A stretch of 64,000 nucleotides of DNA, from contig KV918839.1 in NCBI GenBank assembly GCA_002049455.2, positions 1-64,000 of the forward strand. Direction: 5' to 3'. The DNA is from Porphyra umbilicalis (taxonomy: Eukaryota > Rhodophyta > Bangiophyceae > Bangiales > Bangiaceae). Below are positions 29,444-40,700 of this stretch, piece by piece (positions within the stretch are counted from its first letter, which is position 1; each line of letters begins with the position of its first letter). The notes under the pieces are model-generated. The model did not search any database, was not told the DNA's origin, and was given only the letters and a program-made list of their open reading frames with translations. The translations under genes were made by a program, and so were the position numbers.

Positions 29444-29857
29444 ATGGCGCGGACGAAGCAGACGGCGCGGCGGTCCACTGGCGGCAAGGCCCCGGCTTCT
29501 CTGGCCAGGGCCGCCGCCAGGCGGGCGACCAAGTCCAAGGCCGGTGGCAAGGCCGCAGTCAAGCGCCGTTACCGGCCTGGGACGGTCGCCCTGCGGGACA
29601 TCCGCAAATTTCAGCGGTCGCGGGAGCTGCTTATCAGCAAGCTCCCCTTCCAGCGGCTGGTGCGCGAGATTGCGCAGGAGTACACCAACTCTCCTCGCTT
29701 TTCGGCGTCAGCTGTACTGGCGCTTCAGGAGGCGTCCGAGGCCTACCTGGTGGGCCTCTTCCAGGACGCTCAACTGTGCGCCATCCACGGAAAGCGTGTG
29801 ACTGTCATGACCAAGGACACTCAGCTTGCCCGCCGCATCCGTGGCGAGCGGGCGTAG
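29444..29857 (+). CDS. divergent histone H3 variant lacking K9 and K27
   Basis: This intronless frame of 137 residues (canonical H3 has 136) opens MARTKQTAR and closes with the canonical [11 protein letters not shown]. The fold is conserved: [47 protein letters not shown], and [12 protein letters not shown]. The tail differs sharply. K9 is Arg (TARRSTGG), the K27-S28 site reads RRAT, and K18 and K23 are replaced, while K4 and K14 remain. One net residue is added between the tail and YRPG. Loop 1 keeps its length and the tail start is canonical, so it is not a centromeric CenH3. It should assemble into nucleosomes but cannot carry H3K9 or H3K27 methylation or acetylation. It lies between a Harbinger transposase and a Harbinger-type Myb-like protein. 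It may be a stress- or stage-specific host variant or a captured gene. Confidence 0.9.
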   Translation: MARTKQTARRSTGGKAPASLARAAARRATKSKAGGKAAVKRRYRPGTVALRDIRKFQRSRELLISKLPFQRLVREIAQEYTNSPRFSASAVLALQEASEAYLVGLFQDAQLCAIHGKRVTVMTKDTQLARRIRGERA

Positions 29858-31400
29858 CTTTTGCGTTGTGGGAACATGTTTGCATTGAGTTTACTACATT
29901 CATTTACTTCTTTGAGAGACGTGGTGCTCGAGTGGGATGGAGTCCAAGTAAGACGTGGGACGTAGGTGCAAAAAAAAAAGAAACATCCGGAGAAGCCGCG
30001 GCCCTCGCACCCGCGTCGCCACCCACGGGAGGCAAAGGGAGAACCACCGCCGGCGCGTCGTGCCGTCGGCGCCGTCGGCGGCAGCCACCAGCGCGTGCAG
30101 CCCCGCGGCGGCGGCGGTGGCGGCGGCGGCCGACGGGCGGCGGCCGTGTGGGGTGCGGGGACTGCGGCACGAGACGCCGTGGAGTGGCCACGGGCACGCC
30201 ACCGCCACTTGCGCCGCCGCCGCCGCCGCCCACGCCACCGCCGCCGCCACCGCGCGCCGTCGACGTTGCCGGCACGGACGGTGACATCCATGGCAAAGGC
30301 AACGGCGGCGGCGGTTGGGACCGTCGCGTCCACAGCGGTTGACGCGACGGTGGCCGCTGCAGGGGCGGCGAGTGCGTCGCCGACGTGGTCGCCAACGGCA
30401 GTCTGGCCGCCGGGACCCGCCGCTCTTGCGGCCGCCGCGCCCCCCCGCCAAAAGCGTTGGCGACGCGCCGCCCGTGCCGCCGCAGCCGCCATTGCCGACG
30501 CGCAGGGGCGGGCGCCGCGCCACGATGCGGCAGCGGCGGTGGCAAAGACCCCCCCCCACCCCCCCCCGCCAACCCCCCCGCCGTGCCGCCGCGGCCGCCA
30601 TTGCCGACGCGCAGGGGCGCGCGCTGCGCCACGGTGCGGCAGCGGCGGTGGCAGAGACCCCCCCCCCCCATTCCCCGCCACCCCCCCCCCCCAATCAGCC
30701 CGCGGCTCTTCCCGTCGCCGTCGGCCGCTGCACACGGCACCGACCGCCCGCCGCCGTCGTCCCCGCCGCGCTTCGCCGCCAACAGCGTCGGCGGCGCGCT
30801 GCCCGTGTCGCCGCCGCCAGCGTTGCCGTTGCGTCACCGGGCGCGATAACGCCGCGCCGCGGCCGCAGCAGCGGCGGCGAGGGTAGAAAGCTCTGCTGCG
30901 CCGCGCTCGCGCCGCACTGGCCGCCCGGCAGCGGTCGGCGCAGCGGGCGCGCCGCGCCGCCAGTGCCGGCCCACGACCCCCGCCGCTGGCGGTGCGGCAG
31001 ATCGTTGTGGGAGGGGCGGCCTTCGCGCGGGGCTGATCCCCATGCGGGAAAGCGAACATCCCCCGCGCCCTCTCGTTCCATTTGAGCGGTGGCGTTGAGA
31101 TACGAAGCACGGACAGCAAGACATGTGCATGTATTTGCGCCACAAAAGTTGAGAACGCGAGACGGGGTCTTACGGGGGCTGTACAGTCAGTCACGCGACC
31201 TATAATTTGAACATGCCCACATACTCCAAAAACCACACCGATTTCGGCAGAACTGTTTTTATTTTATTGTCGCACTGTCATGCTGGCCGAGAACATTCGA
31301 TGAAATGTACTCGGCGCTCACCGCTCGCCCGCGTTCGCTTGCGGCTCCGAACTCGGGCCTGCGGCGACGTGCGAACGGGCGGCCCACACCGGGCAGCAAC
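29858..31400. other. GC-rich low-complexity DNA, no gene seen
   Basis: After the H3-like gene the sequence becomes CGG/GCC-rich with C runs (30545-30690) and all frames open. A direct repeat of GCCGCCATTGCCGACGCGCA occurs near 30485 and 30594. From 31085 to 31400 GC falls, but no supported frame appears. Confidence 0.5.
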
Positions 31401-31439
31401 GCTCGCCCGCGTCTACCGCTGCCCGCCTGTTGCCCCCCG

Positions 31440-31990
31440 CCGTCGCCCGCGGGCTAGCGCCGCGGTCCCCTCGCCCGCGGCTTTTCGTGCCCGCGGTTGC
31501 CCCCGCGCTTGCGCTGGCGTTTGCTCGCTCGCGGCTGTCGCCGTGTGCCGTCGCCCCGGCGCTGGCGCCGCGGTCCCCTCGCCCGCGGCTGTTGGTGCCC
31601 GCGGTTGCCCCCGCGCTTGCGCCGCCGTCTGCGCGCTCGCGGCTGTCGCCGCGTGCCGTCGCCCCGGCGCTGGCGCCGCGGTCCCCTCGCCCGCGGCTGT
31701 TGCGGCCCGCGGTTGCCTCCGCGCTGGCGCCGCGGTCCCCTCGCCAGCGGCTTTTCGTGCCCGCGGTTGCCCCGGCGCTGGCGCCGCGGTCCCCTCGCCC
31801 GAGGCTGTTGCTGCCCGCGGTTGCCTCTGCGCTGGCGCCGCGGTCCCCTCGCCCGCGACTTTTCGTGCCCGCGGGTGCCCCCGCGCTTGCGCTGGCGTTT
31901 GCTCGCTCACGGCTGTCGCCGCGTGCCGTCGCCCCGGCGCTGGCCTCGCGGTCCCCTCGCCCGCGGGTGTTGCTGCCCGCGGTTGGGCCG
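31440..31990. repeat. 54-bp minisatellite
   Basis: About ten imperfect units of 54 bp are built around GGCGCCGCGGTCCCCTCGCC and GCCCGCGGTTGCC. On the minus strand they read as 18-residue units (GEGTAAPAxGQPRARKAA-like), on + as PRSPRPRLFVPAVAPALA-like strings. Neither resembles a known family. I treat the array as noncoding. Confidence 0.75.
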
Positions 31991-32128
31991 CAAGGTCGTC
32001 TATGTGCACCGAGAAGGACATAAGTGTAGGAAAAACAAAAACCCGAAGAGGGATAAAAAAAAAACCTTTTGTTGTCACCGAGCTGCTGCTACATGTCACC
32101 AAGCACAAAGCAATACACAGTCGCTACG

Positions 32129-33775
32129 CTACGCAGTGTCCGTGGTGGTGGTGGTCGTCGTGTCAGACTCGCTACTTTGGTCAAGGCCGCGGGTTGTATC
32201 CAGCTGCTTGCTGAGAGCCGCAGAAGCGGCGCGCTGCTTCGCGGCTTGCGACTTGCGGCCACGCTGGTTGTCGCCCCCCCTGCTGCCGCGCGCCGGCGGC
32301 GCCGCCGGCGACTTCGCCCCCGCCGCCAGAGCCGTTGCAGCAGCAGTATCTGCTGCCACACGCGCCGCCGGTGGGTCCTCCCCCGGCGGCGCGTTAGCTC
32401 CGGCGGCAGAGCCGGCCGCCGGCGGCGCCGACGACGACGCATCAGCCGCGAGAGTGGTGACTTCCATGGCGGCCACGCCGTCGCCAACTTCCACAACATG
32501 GATCTTCTTGGCAGCACTGCGCGCCGGCGGCGCAGGCGTGGGAGCCGGTGCAGGGGGCGCCGCCAGGCCAGCAGCTTGCATCATCTTGAGCATAACAGCT
32601 TGCCGGTACTGTGCCGCCTAGGGCGTGTGACGCATCGAGGGAGAGTCAAAAAAGCAAAGCGCAGTGCGCTCTTGCTGCGCAACGGTCAACTTGTCCACCG
32701 CCGCCGTGTTCGCCTTGACCTGCTTCTCCATTCCAGCGTCCTCCGACCGCATCAGCTTGGCGGCCTTGATGCCGCCCGGGCGGCTCTGATACCCCTTGTT
32801 GCGCGAGTTCGGGCTGCTCGTGCTCTCGCTCTCGCCGTCCTCGTCTGAAGAGTCGCCCACGTCCACACTCGCGTCGTCCGCCGTGTTGGCCGCGCCGCTG
32901 AACTTGTCAGATGTGCGCAAAACGCGCCAGCACCCCACCCACTTGCAATGCGCCAGTTTGGCTTTGCGTTTGGCCGTCTTGCCCTTGCGCTTATCCTTCT
33001 CCCGGTCGCGGCGGATGGACTCGTAGATGTCCAGCGAGCAGTACCGCGCGACCGCACCGCTGATAATGTCCTCCTCCGTCAGGTTCCCGGTAGTTTCCAT
33101 ATTTGTTACGGCCAGATAGTGAGAAGTAAACGAGCTCACCCCCTTCCGGATCTTCTTGAAATGCTTCTCCAACGCACTGACGTTGCGCTTGACGCGCAGG
33201 GGCCCCTTCTTGGTCATCAGGTCCGTCCACTTCTCGTGCACAGCCGCCCACAGCTGGTGCTTGGAGCCACCAGTGGCGCTCACAGGGTCCTCGCTCACCT
33301 CCAAGTAGGCCCTACACAGCGGCACGCGGTCCTGGTCCGTCCATCCCAGGCTGGAGCCCATGGACTTGGGGAGGTTGTAGTTCACTGCTGGAACGGCGAC
33401 GTCAGGTAGAGAGGGGCCTGCTGGGGAGGCTGGGGGGGAGCAGGCACCAGCACAAACGTCGAGGGGGGCGGGGCTTGGTGGCCGCCTACCACGTACAGAG
33501 GGTGGCGAGCTGCCTCCTGCGGCGTCGGCTGCGGCGTCGGCTGCGGGGCTGGGTGGCACCCGACCACGTACAGAGGTTGGCGCGCTGGCTCCTGCGGCGT
33601 CGGCTGCAGCGAGGGCTGCGGCGGCGCGGGCAACAACATCAACGGCAAAGGCGTGCTCTGCGGCTGCCCCGTCGTCAACGCCCACTGGTACGCGAGCCCG
33701 CCGTGTGGCTTGGCGGGTGACTCGCCGCTCCAGAGCGCCGGACGGTGGCACACCGGGTACGGCGGTGGCCGCCAC
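32129..33775 (-). pseudogene. Harbinger-associated Myb/NAM-like DNA-binding protein with one in-frame TAG
   Basis: The core (residues about 140-255) reads LGWTDQDRVPLCRAYLEVS, LWAAVHEKWTDLMTKKG, ALEKHFKKIRKGVSSFTSHY, and NLTEEDIISGAVARY. This is the trihelix/Myb-like plus NAM-associated layout of the second protein of plant-type PIF/Harbinger elements, which helps the transposase bind DNA. A charged linker and acidic Ser-rich stretch follow. The frame meets TAG at 32618-32620 after SPSMRHTP, yet continues in the same frame with AAQYRQAVMLKMMQ to 32129, which fits the C-terminal helix of the family. The N-terminal part before the core is uncertain, because the overlapping Pro/Tyr/Trp-rich frame 33382-34560 looks more protein-like there. 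It is convergent with the transposase at 25.1-26.7 kb. Confidence 0.75.
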
Positions 33776-34560
33776 GCGGAAGACCAGCTACCGGTGGGGT
33801 CGTACCCACCGGTTGGCCACGGCTCGCCCACGCTCGCGTACCCGTGGGTGGACGAGGACGGGGGTGGCGGCGGCCAAACGCCGTACGAACGCCGGTGATC
33901 GTCGACCGGTGGCTCCGGCGGCCAGCACCTTGGGTCTTCAAACGGGCCCGCCGGTCGTCGCGGGGGGCTCCAGCGAGGGGATCCGTGTCCGGGACCCGCC
34001 AGTCGTCGCGGAGGGCTGCACCGTCGAGGGCCCCGTGGGGCGCCCGTTGGTCCTCGCTGCGGGCTCCACCACGGGGGGGGGGGGGGCCCTGTGGGGGCCC
34101 GCCGGGCGTCGAGGGGGGCTGCGCCAAGGGGGCCCGCGAGGCGGGCCCGCTGGTCGACGAGGCGGGCTCCACCGACGGGGATAGTCGCCGCCGGCTTGAG
34201 GGTGATAGCGCCCGTCGTCTTCGACGCGTCGACGAACACGTCGGTCGTCAGGATCGGCGCGGTCAGCGTCAGGTCCGAGGCGGCGGGGATGAGGAGGGCA
34301 GGGCAGCCGGTGTGGTGCCGGAGGCCGGCCGCCTTGATTAAGCGGCCGGCCAACACCCCAGCCCGCAGGCAGGGGGCGGGAGTGATTGCGGGGAGGGGAG
34401 GGCCCGAAAGCGCGGGGCGGTGGGGGGGAGGCGCGTACATGGAGCCGTCCTCCCTGGGACCAGCGAAGCTCGTTGACCCGAGGCGGGAAGGGCGGCAGGG
34501 TGCAGCGCACCGTTCAGCAGGTGGGGGGGGGGGGGGGGGCGTCCGTGGTGCCGTGGTCAC
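33382..34560 (-). CDS. Pro-rich frame, possible true N-terminal part of the Myb-like protein
   Basis: This 392-residue open frame is rich in Pro, Tyr, Trp and Gln (for example YGVWPPPPP, GYDPTGSWSSAWRPPPYP, LYVVGGHQAPPP). It ends exactly where the Myb-like core begins in the neighbouring frame (NYNLPKSMG). Plant relatives of the Myb/NAM-like proteins commonly start with such Pro/Gln-rich stretches, so a one-base frame change near 33385 may have split one gene. The far upstream half (34000-34560) is low-complexity and doubtful. Confidence 0.35.
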   Translation of the reverse strand: MTTAPRTPPPPPPPAERCAAPCRPSRLGSTSFAGPREDGSMYAPPPHRPALSGPPLPAITPAPCLRAGVLAGRLIKAAGLRHHTGCPALLIPAASDLTLTAPILTTDVFVDASKTTGAITLKPAATIPVGGARLVDQRARLAGPLGAAPLDARRAPTGPPPPPWWSPQRGPTGAPRGPRRCSPPRRLAGPGHGSPRWSPPRRPAGPFEDPRCWPPEPPVDDHRRSYGVWPPPPPSSSTHGYASVGEPWPTGGYDPTGSWSSAWRPPPYPVCHRPALWSGESPAKPHGGLAYQWALTTGQPQSTPLPLMLLPAPPQPSLQPTPQEPARQPLYVVGCHPAPQPTPQPTPQEAARHPLYVVGGHQAPPPSTFVLVPAPPQPPQQAPLYLTSPFQQ

Positions 34561-36365
34561 ACGGCCCCGCGCAGGTGCAAGGCGGAGAGGGCGGGGTGGC
34601 AGCGCGACCGTTGCGCTGCCGCTGCGCTCGGCGTCGTCGCGTGTCGTTGGCGCCCTTCACACGCGTCATGAGCGCGGTTACAGAGGGGGGAGGGGTGGGC
34701 GCGGTGGGTGGAGGGGAGGGGTGGGCGGGATGGCAGACGGAGCGCGCGCGCTGCACAGACGTCCCACCACACCGGCGCGATTGCGCACACAGAGGAGACG
34801 CGTCCCCGCCGCCCGCCCAATCCCACCTGCCGTCCGACGGCGGGTGAGAGAGTGTGGGGGGACTGCGTCAGCCTGGCCCGCCCCGCAGGAGACCTGGCTC
34901 CCAGAAACTGGTCACGGTTGAGAACCGACCAGCGCGCATGCGTCTCGTCGTCCCACGTGCAGCCCGTCCACAGAGGCGCCGTGCCCGCCCGATAAAATAT
35001 GAACGAGCGGGTGGGACGAGCCGGAGAGACCCGCCACGGCAGCCTGACAACGCAGACCCGTTTACAGGCGGGAATCATACGCCCCTACGCCACACACGTT
35101 GGACGGCTGGGGGGTCGAGCGGCACGCGTCAGACTGACACGCCGGACACGGCACACGTCGGACGGCTGAGGGGCCGCGAGGCGGCCCCTGACGAGTCGCG
35201 GCGCTGAATGCCGTCACGCCTCCAGAGCCAGCGAGGGCGTTAGCGCGGCGGCCGTTCCAACGTCAAAAGGATGACCAGTTGGTCACGTGACCGGCTGGCC
35301 ATCCGTTCTGAGGCGTCGCCGTGTCCACCCAATGCGCAGAGCGCTTCGCACCCCTCCAGTGGCCCACTCACGCACGATCTCATCCGATGACGCGAACCAG
35401 CTTCAACCGAGCATTGTGCAAGTGGCACCGAAACCGACAGGTTGTGGCGTCGACTAGTCACCGAAAGTGCAGCTTTTGAGAAAAGTGATGCCATCCAGGA
35501 CGACAGATTGGTTCGATTCACTGGATCAGCCAATGACTGCACTTCCCTCCAAACTGGGCGGTTTCAAAACAGCTCCCGAGAGTGTCAACGGCAACGACAT
35601 CTGACCTGTTGATATCTCGCGACGAGCCTTCCGCACAATGCGGATCGTGCCAGTGGCGACGCCCGCTCTCCAGTTTCCCCGCCCAGCCGCTTACCGCTTC
35701 TTCTGTGGCCCGATCCAATCCGTTTACAATCGACAGGACTGAGCACGAGGAGATCGGATTCTTCCCAGGGGCGTAGTTTCGATGAGGTGCCCGATTTATG
35801 TCGTGGCCGTGCCAGGTGTCGGCCCGTTCGTCCCTTTGAATGCCTCTTTCTTCGACGTTGTCATCGGTTTCGACGATTATTAGCGGCATATCTGGCGCTT
35901 GACGAGGACGTGGCAATCTCACCGCGACTGTTGGGCACACTTTCCGGACAACTTTTCGGTGGTTTCGTTTCATTAAGCGCTGATCGAGATCCCTTAGCGC
36001 TCCTTTGCTTTCATTCGGATTTGGACTACCAGAATGGGGCTACACATAACCCAGCAATGACGACCCCATTCAGACCGTCTCGTGGCTCGTTTCAGACAGC
36101 TCGATGCCCAACTACATCGCGTCTGGCCCCAAACAGGGCCCCCAGAATGGGCTCTCCATTCAGCATGCCACACGTTGCGCCTCTAGATTCCCCAATTGGA
36201 AGATGGGATCGACGTTGCAGGGTTTGCTCTGACGCCAACCGCTGTGCCCGATCTCCCTCCTCTCCGGCCGCTCCTCCCGCCAGCAGCGGCCGCCGGTCGC
36301 TACCGTCGCCGACCACCCCCCAAAAGAGGTGCCGCCTCCGGCCGCCCCCGGCCGCCCGCGAGGGC
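34561..36365. other. no gene seen
   Basis: A C-run at 34522-34540 and mixed GC-rich sequence give way after 35200 to DNA of more even composition. No domain-bearing frame is present. AATGGGG/CCCCATT motifs at 36032 and 36063 resemble those near 24 kb. Confidence 0.4.
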
Positions 36366-36996
36366 AGCAAGGGGGCAGGGAGCGGTGGGAAGGCGGGGAG
36401 CGGCGGGGCGGCGGGCAGCGGCAGGTGGGCGGGGATCGGCGGAGCGGCGGGCAGCCGCGGAGCGGCGGGCAGCGGCGGGGCAGCGGGCAGCGGCGGTGGG
36501 GAGGGGAGCGGCAGCGCGGCCGGCGGCGGGCAGCGGCGGGGAGGCGGGCAGCGGCGGGGAGGCGGGCAGCGGCGGGGAGGCGGGCAGCGGCGGGGAGGCG
36601 GGCAGCGGCGGGGAGGCGGGCAGCGGCGGGGAGGCGGGCAGCGGCGGGGAGGCGGGCAGCGGCGGGGAGGCGGGCAGCCGTGGGGCGGCGGGAAGCCGTG
36701 GGGAGGCGGGCAGCGGCGGGGCGGCGGGCAGCCGTGGGGCGGCGGGAAGCCGTGGGGCGGCGGGCAGCGGCGGGGCGGCGGGCAGCCGTGGGGCGGCGGG
36801 CAGCCGTGGGGCGGCGGGCAGCCGTGGGGCGGCGGGCAGCCGTGGGGCGGCGGGCAGCCGTGGGGCGGCGGGCAGCCGTGGGGCGGCGGGCAGCCGTGGG
36901 GCGGCGGGCAGCCGTGGGGCGGCGGGCAGCCGTGGGGCGGCGGGCAGCCGTGGGGCGGCGGGCAGCCGTGGGGCGGCGGGCAGCCGTGGGGCAACG
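36366..36996. repeat. 18-bp minisatellite, about 34 units
   Basis: Units of 18 bp come in two main types: GGGCAGCGGCGGGGAGGC (mostly 36530-36670) and GGGCAGCCGTGGGGCGGC (mostly 36780-36990), with mixed types between. The + frame reads GGGQRR then GGGQPW hexapeptides. The G runs could form quadruplexes. The block structure shows that local unit spreading homogenised the two halves separately. Flanks carry no supported gene. Confidence 0.9.
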
Positions 36997-37394
36997 GGGC
37001 CAGAAGTGCGAAATCTTCTCGCCCACGAACACGCACATGAACGGAGATGCCGCTATGAGAACGTCGAAAGGAAAACAGCAAAGCGTCTAGATGGGCGCAC
37101 ATCTCACCGGCAGTGCAGGGAGTTGAAGTCCTCATGATGAACGGACAGCAGTCCATCACGCTGCGCCGCTTCTGTCAGCACTCTGTCCGCAAGGGCTGCG
37201 GAACGCGCACCTGCACGCATGCACGCATGCACGGGGGGGAGGGTTGGCTTTTGAGCCTTGGCTTTTGAATCTCAGCAGCCAAGCACAGCAACGCGGCTCA
37301 ATCCTGTATCGACATCCCCAGAGAACTCCAAATCACCTGCCCCGAGAGAGACTTCCAAATACCGCCTAAGCCTGTAACATTAAAACGGTATATT

Positions 37395-37760
37395 TGTGAA
37401 TGAGCAAGATGCTCACGCGCAGCGGTGGCGCCGCGGACACGTTGCCACGTGGACGCGACCGTTCCCGTACCGGTGCCACGTCGTATCGGACGTGGCGGAC
37501 GCTGGTGCTGCAGCGGCCGCCAAGGCGCCCGCGACCGTGTCCGCGGGCGCTTCCGCGGAGGTCACCGGTCGCAACGGGCGGGTACCGCGGGGCGGTGCGC
37601 CGCCGTGACGCCGTGCCGCAGACGGGCGGTTCTGGGGAACGATTGCACGCCGGACGAGCGGCGGGTTAGACGACCGACCGACGTGGCCTAAGAGTGAGGA
37701 GAGGGAAGAGACTGGGGGAGCGAGGATAGAGCAACAAGACAACGAGTCTCTTTTCTATCA
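37395..37760 (+). repeat. 5' LTR of copia element
   Basis: The LTR is 366 bp, begins TGTGAATG and ends TCA. It is about 98% identical to the 3' LTR, and a primer-binding-site-like TGGTAGCTC follows directly. The five bases before it (ATATT) recur after the 3' LTR as target duplication. Confidence 0.95.
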
Positions 37761-40700
37761 TGGTAGCTCTAATCGCTGCTCTTGTTCAGACGACTAGCAC
37801 CACCACGGCTGTGCTCGTTGCTCCCGTCCACGCGCGCGGGAAGGTATCTTTGGGGCGGCACCACGGCTACCCCGGGCAGCGAGGTCATCCGCGAGGGGGT
37901 CCTCGCCGGCAGCGTACGGGCGTCGAACCGGTCCCGCGACCCGGTCACCCCGCCACCGCCGCCACCGCCACCGGGCTTTCCCCCGCTGTCGGCTGCCGCG
38001 CTCAACACGCCGCTCGCCATCATGCCTTCGTCGGGCACCGCGCCGGACGGGGGCGTCACGGAGGTGAAGACGGTGCACGCCAAGGCCTTGGCGTGGGAGG
38101 GGCCCGCGGGGTTTCCTCAGTACGAGGAGGATGTGCAAGTGTGGCTGCACATGACGACGCTGCCTGACGACAAGAAGGGCGGCGCGATGCGGATGGCGCT
38201 GGGGGGCGTTGCCAAGGAGGCGGCACGCATCGTCCCGGTCGCCACCCTGATGACGGCGTCGGGCCACGACACCCTCCTGCAGACGCTGCGCTCCGCCTTC
38301 GGCGGCAGCGAGTTCAAGCGGGGGCAGGACGCGTACCGCCATTTGAAGACGCTCTACCGCGGGACGCGCACGATGGAGGCGTACTTGGCCGCCAACCGGC
38401 CAGGCGCTCGCGCAGTGCAACCTCAACGGCTACTCAATGTCGTCAAAGACGGCCGGCGCCATCGTACTCGACCAGGCGGGGCTGGACGCCAGCCAGCAGG
38501 CGTCGACGGTGGCCACGGCCGCGGTGCACGCCATGCGCGGTAGCAACGGGATCACCTCCATCACGACCGCCCTGCGTGATTTGTGGGGGGGCGACTCGCT
38601 GCTCAAGCCGTCGCCGCAGGCCGCAATGATGGTCGTCACGTACGCAGAGCACGAGGCGTACATGGCCCGCCAGACGACGCCTACCGTCCACCGTCCCCCG
38701 GGGGCGGCGGTAGCTCCTCCCGCGGGCCGCCGCGGAAGGATGCGGTCAGTTGCTGGCACTGTGGCAAGAGCGGTTATGTGCGCCAGGAGTGCCGCAAGTT
38801 GGCCCGGGAGATGGCCGCCCGCGGGGATGCCGTCGCGCCTCCTGCGCCGGGTGGCGACGCCGACGCGGCCGAGATGGGGTACGTGGCGCACGAGTCCGCT
38901 CACATCGTGCTCTCCGCGGTCAAAGGGGAGGAGGCGGAGACGCTCGACACGCGCGTTGGCGACGTCATCTTGGACATCGGCGCGACCGCCTCCATTGCCG
39001 GAGCCGCGTGGGTGGCGGCATACGTCGCTCGTCTGACGACGGTGGAACGGTCGGCCATCCGCTCCATTGAGGCCAATGCCATCTTCAACTTTGGCGGCGG
39101 GGCCAAGCAGCGTTCCCGGGAGCGCGTCACGTTGCCGCTGCTGGTCGGGGGCCGCCGCTGTCTCGTCAAGACGTGGGTGGTGGCGGGCGACTTGCCGCTG
39201 CTGCTCAGCCGGAAGACGATGGCGTCCCTTGGGGTGGTGCTTGACGTCGACCGCGGCGTCATGACCGTCGGCGCGCTGGATGTCGTCGTCCGCCTGACCG
39301 TGTCGTCGGCGGGCCACCTCACCTTCAATGCGTTGGCGCCGGGCATGGGGGCTCCGGCGGTGGTGGACATCTCCGACACGGCGCCGCTCGAGTGCCTGGC
39401 CGTGCTCACCAAGCACACGCCGGGACTCGACCGCGCGGCCGCCAAGTTGCACACCCAGTACGGGCACAGCAGCGCGCCGCGGCTTCACGCCTTGCTGCGG
39501 CAGGCCAAGGTGACGGATGGGGAGGTGTTCGCCGCGGTGACGGCTGCGGTGAACGGTTGCGACGCCTGCGCGCGGACGGGCCCGCGCCCGTCGCGCCCGC
39601 TCGTGTCGATCCCGCGTGCGCTCAAATTAAATGACGCCGTGGCCGTGGACTTGGCGGAAGTGGCTCCCCTAGGCCGCTTTCTCCACATTGTGGACTTGGG
39701 TACTCGGTTTGCCAAGGCTGTGGCTATTCCGAACAAGGAGACGGTGACTGTGTCATGCGCTCTTCTGTCGGGGTGGCCGGTGCATCACGGTCCGCCGCGG
39801 GCCCTGCTTTCGGACCCTGGCGGGGAATTCGACAGCGCCCTGTGGCGCACGGTGGCCGAACGGCACAACATCACGGTCTACTCGACGGCGGCGCAGGCGC
39901 ACTTTTCCAACGGCATGGTGGAGCGTCACAACCAAACGCTTAAGACGATGGTGGCTCGGCTGCGCGTCGACCACCCTGGTGCCGAGCTCCAAGAGCTTCT
40001 TGATTTGGCCTGCCTTGCCAAGAACAGTCTTGGGCAGCACAACGGCGCGACGCCGTATCAACTGATGTGCGGGTCGACCCCCCGCCTGCCGACCGCGATG
40101 ACGGACGAACTGCCGGCGCTCGGCGACGCCCGCGTCGCGGGCGACGAGGCCCTCCACCGGCACCTGGACCTGCTCCACTCGGCGCGGGAGGTTCATAATC
40201 GCGCGGAGGCGGACGTGTCTCTGCGCCGGGCGTTGGCGCGGAACGCGACCAATGCCGCGCCCTGTGCGCTTGCGGTTGGGGACGCAGTGTACTACTGGTC
40301 GGACGGTATCACGCCCGGCCAAGGGCGCTGGCAGGGTCCCGCGCACGTGACGGACGTGGCGGTGGCCAAGGACGCCGTGCGCCTGCAGCACGCCAACCAG
40401 TGAGTCAACCGGCACACAAGCCAGGTGCGGCTTGTCCTCCCTCGTCCACCCTCCTCGGCGGCCCCTCTTCCTTCGGCGGCCACCGCTGGCGCGTCATCCC
40501 CCGCTGCGGGCCCTTCCGCGCCAACGCCGGTGTCGCTGCCGACGTCCAGCTCGCACGAGGCGGCGTCCTCGGACGATCAGACGGACGACGAGGCTGTGGC
40601 CTCCATGCTGGCTGGTGCGGCTGCGGCACTTAACCGCATTGCCGCCGAGGACGCGGCGCCGCCGCCTACCCCGCAGCCGACGCCAGCTCCCCGTTGGGCG

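Noticed and set aside
29444-29857. Centromeric histone (CenH3)
   Set aside because: The tail start and loop 1 length are canonical; only tail lysines and scattered core residues differ.
36366-36996. CRISPR array
   Set aside because: Units are directly adjacent 18-mers without spacers, in a eukaryotic context.
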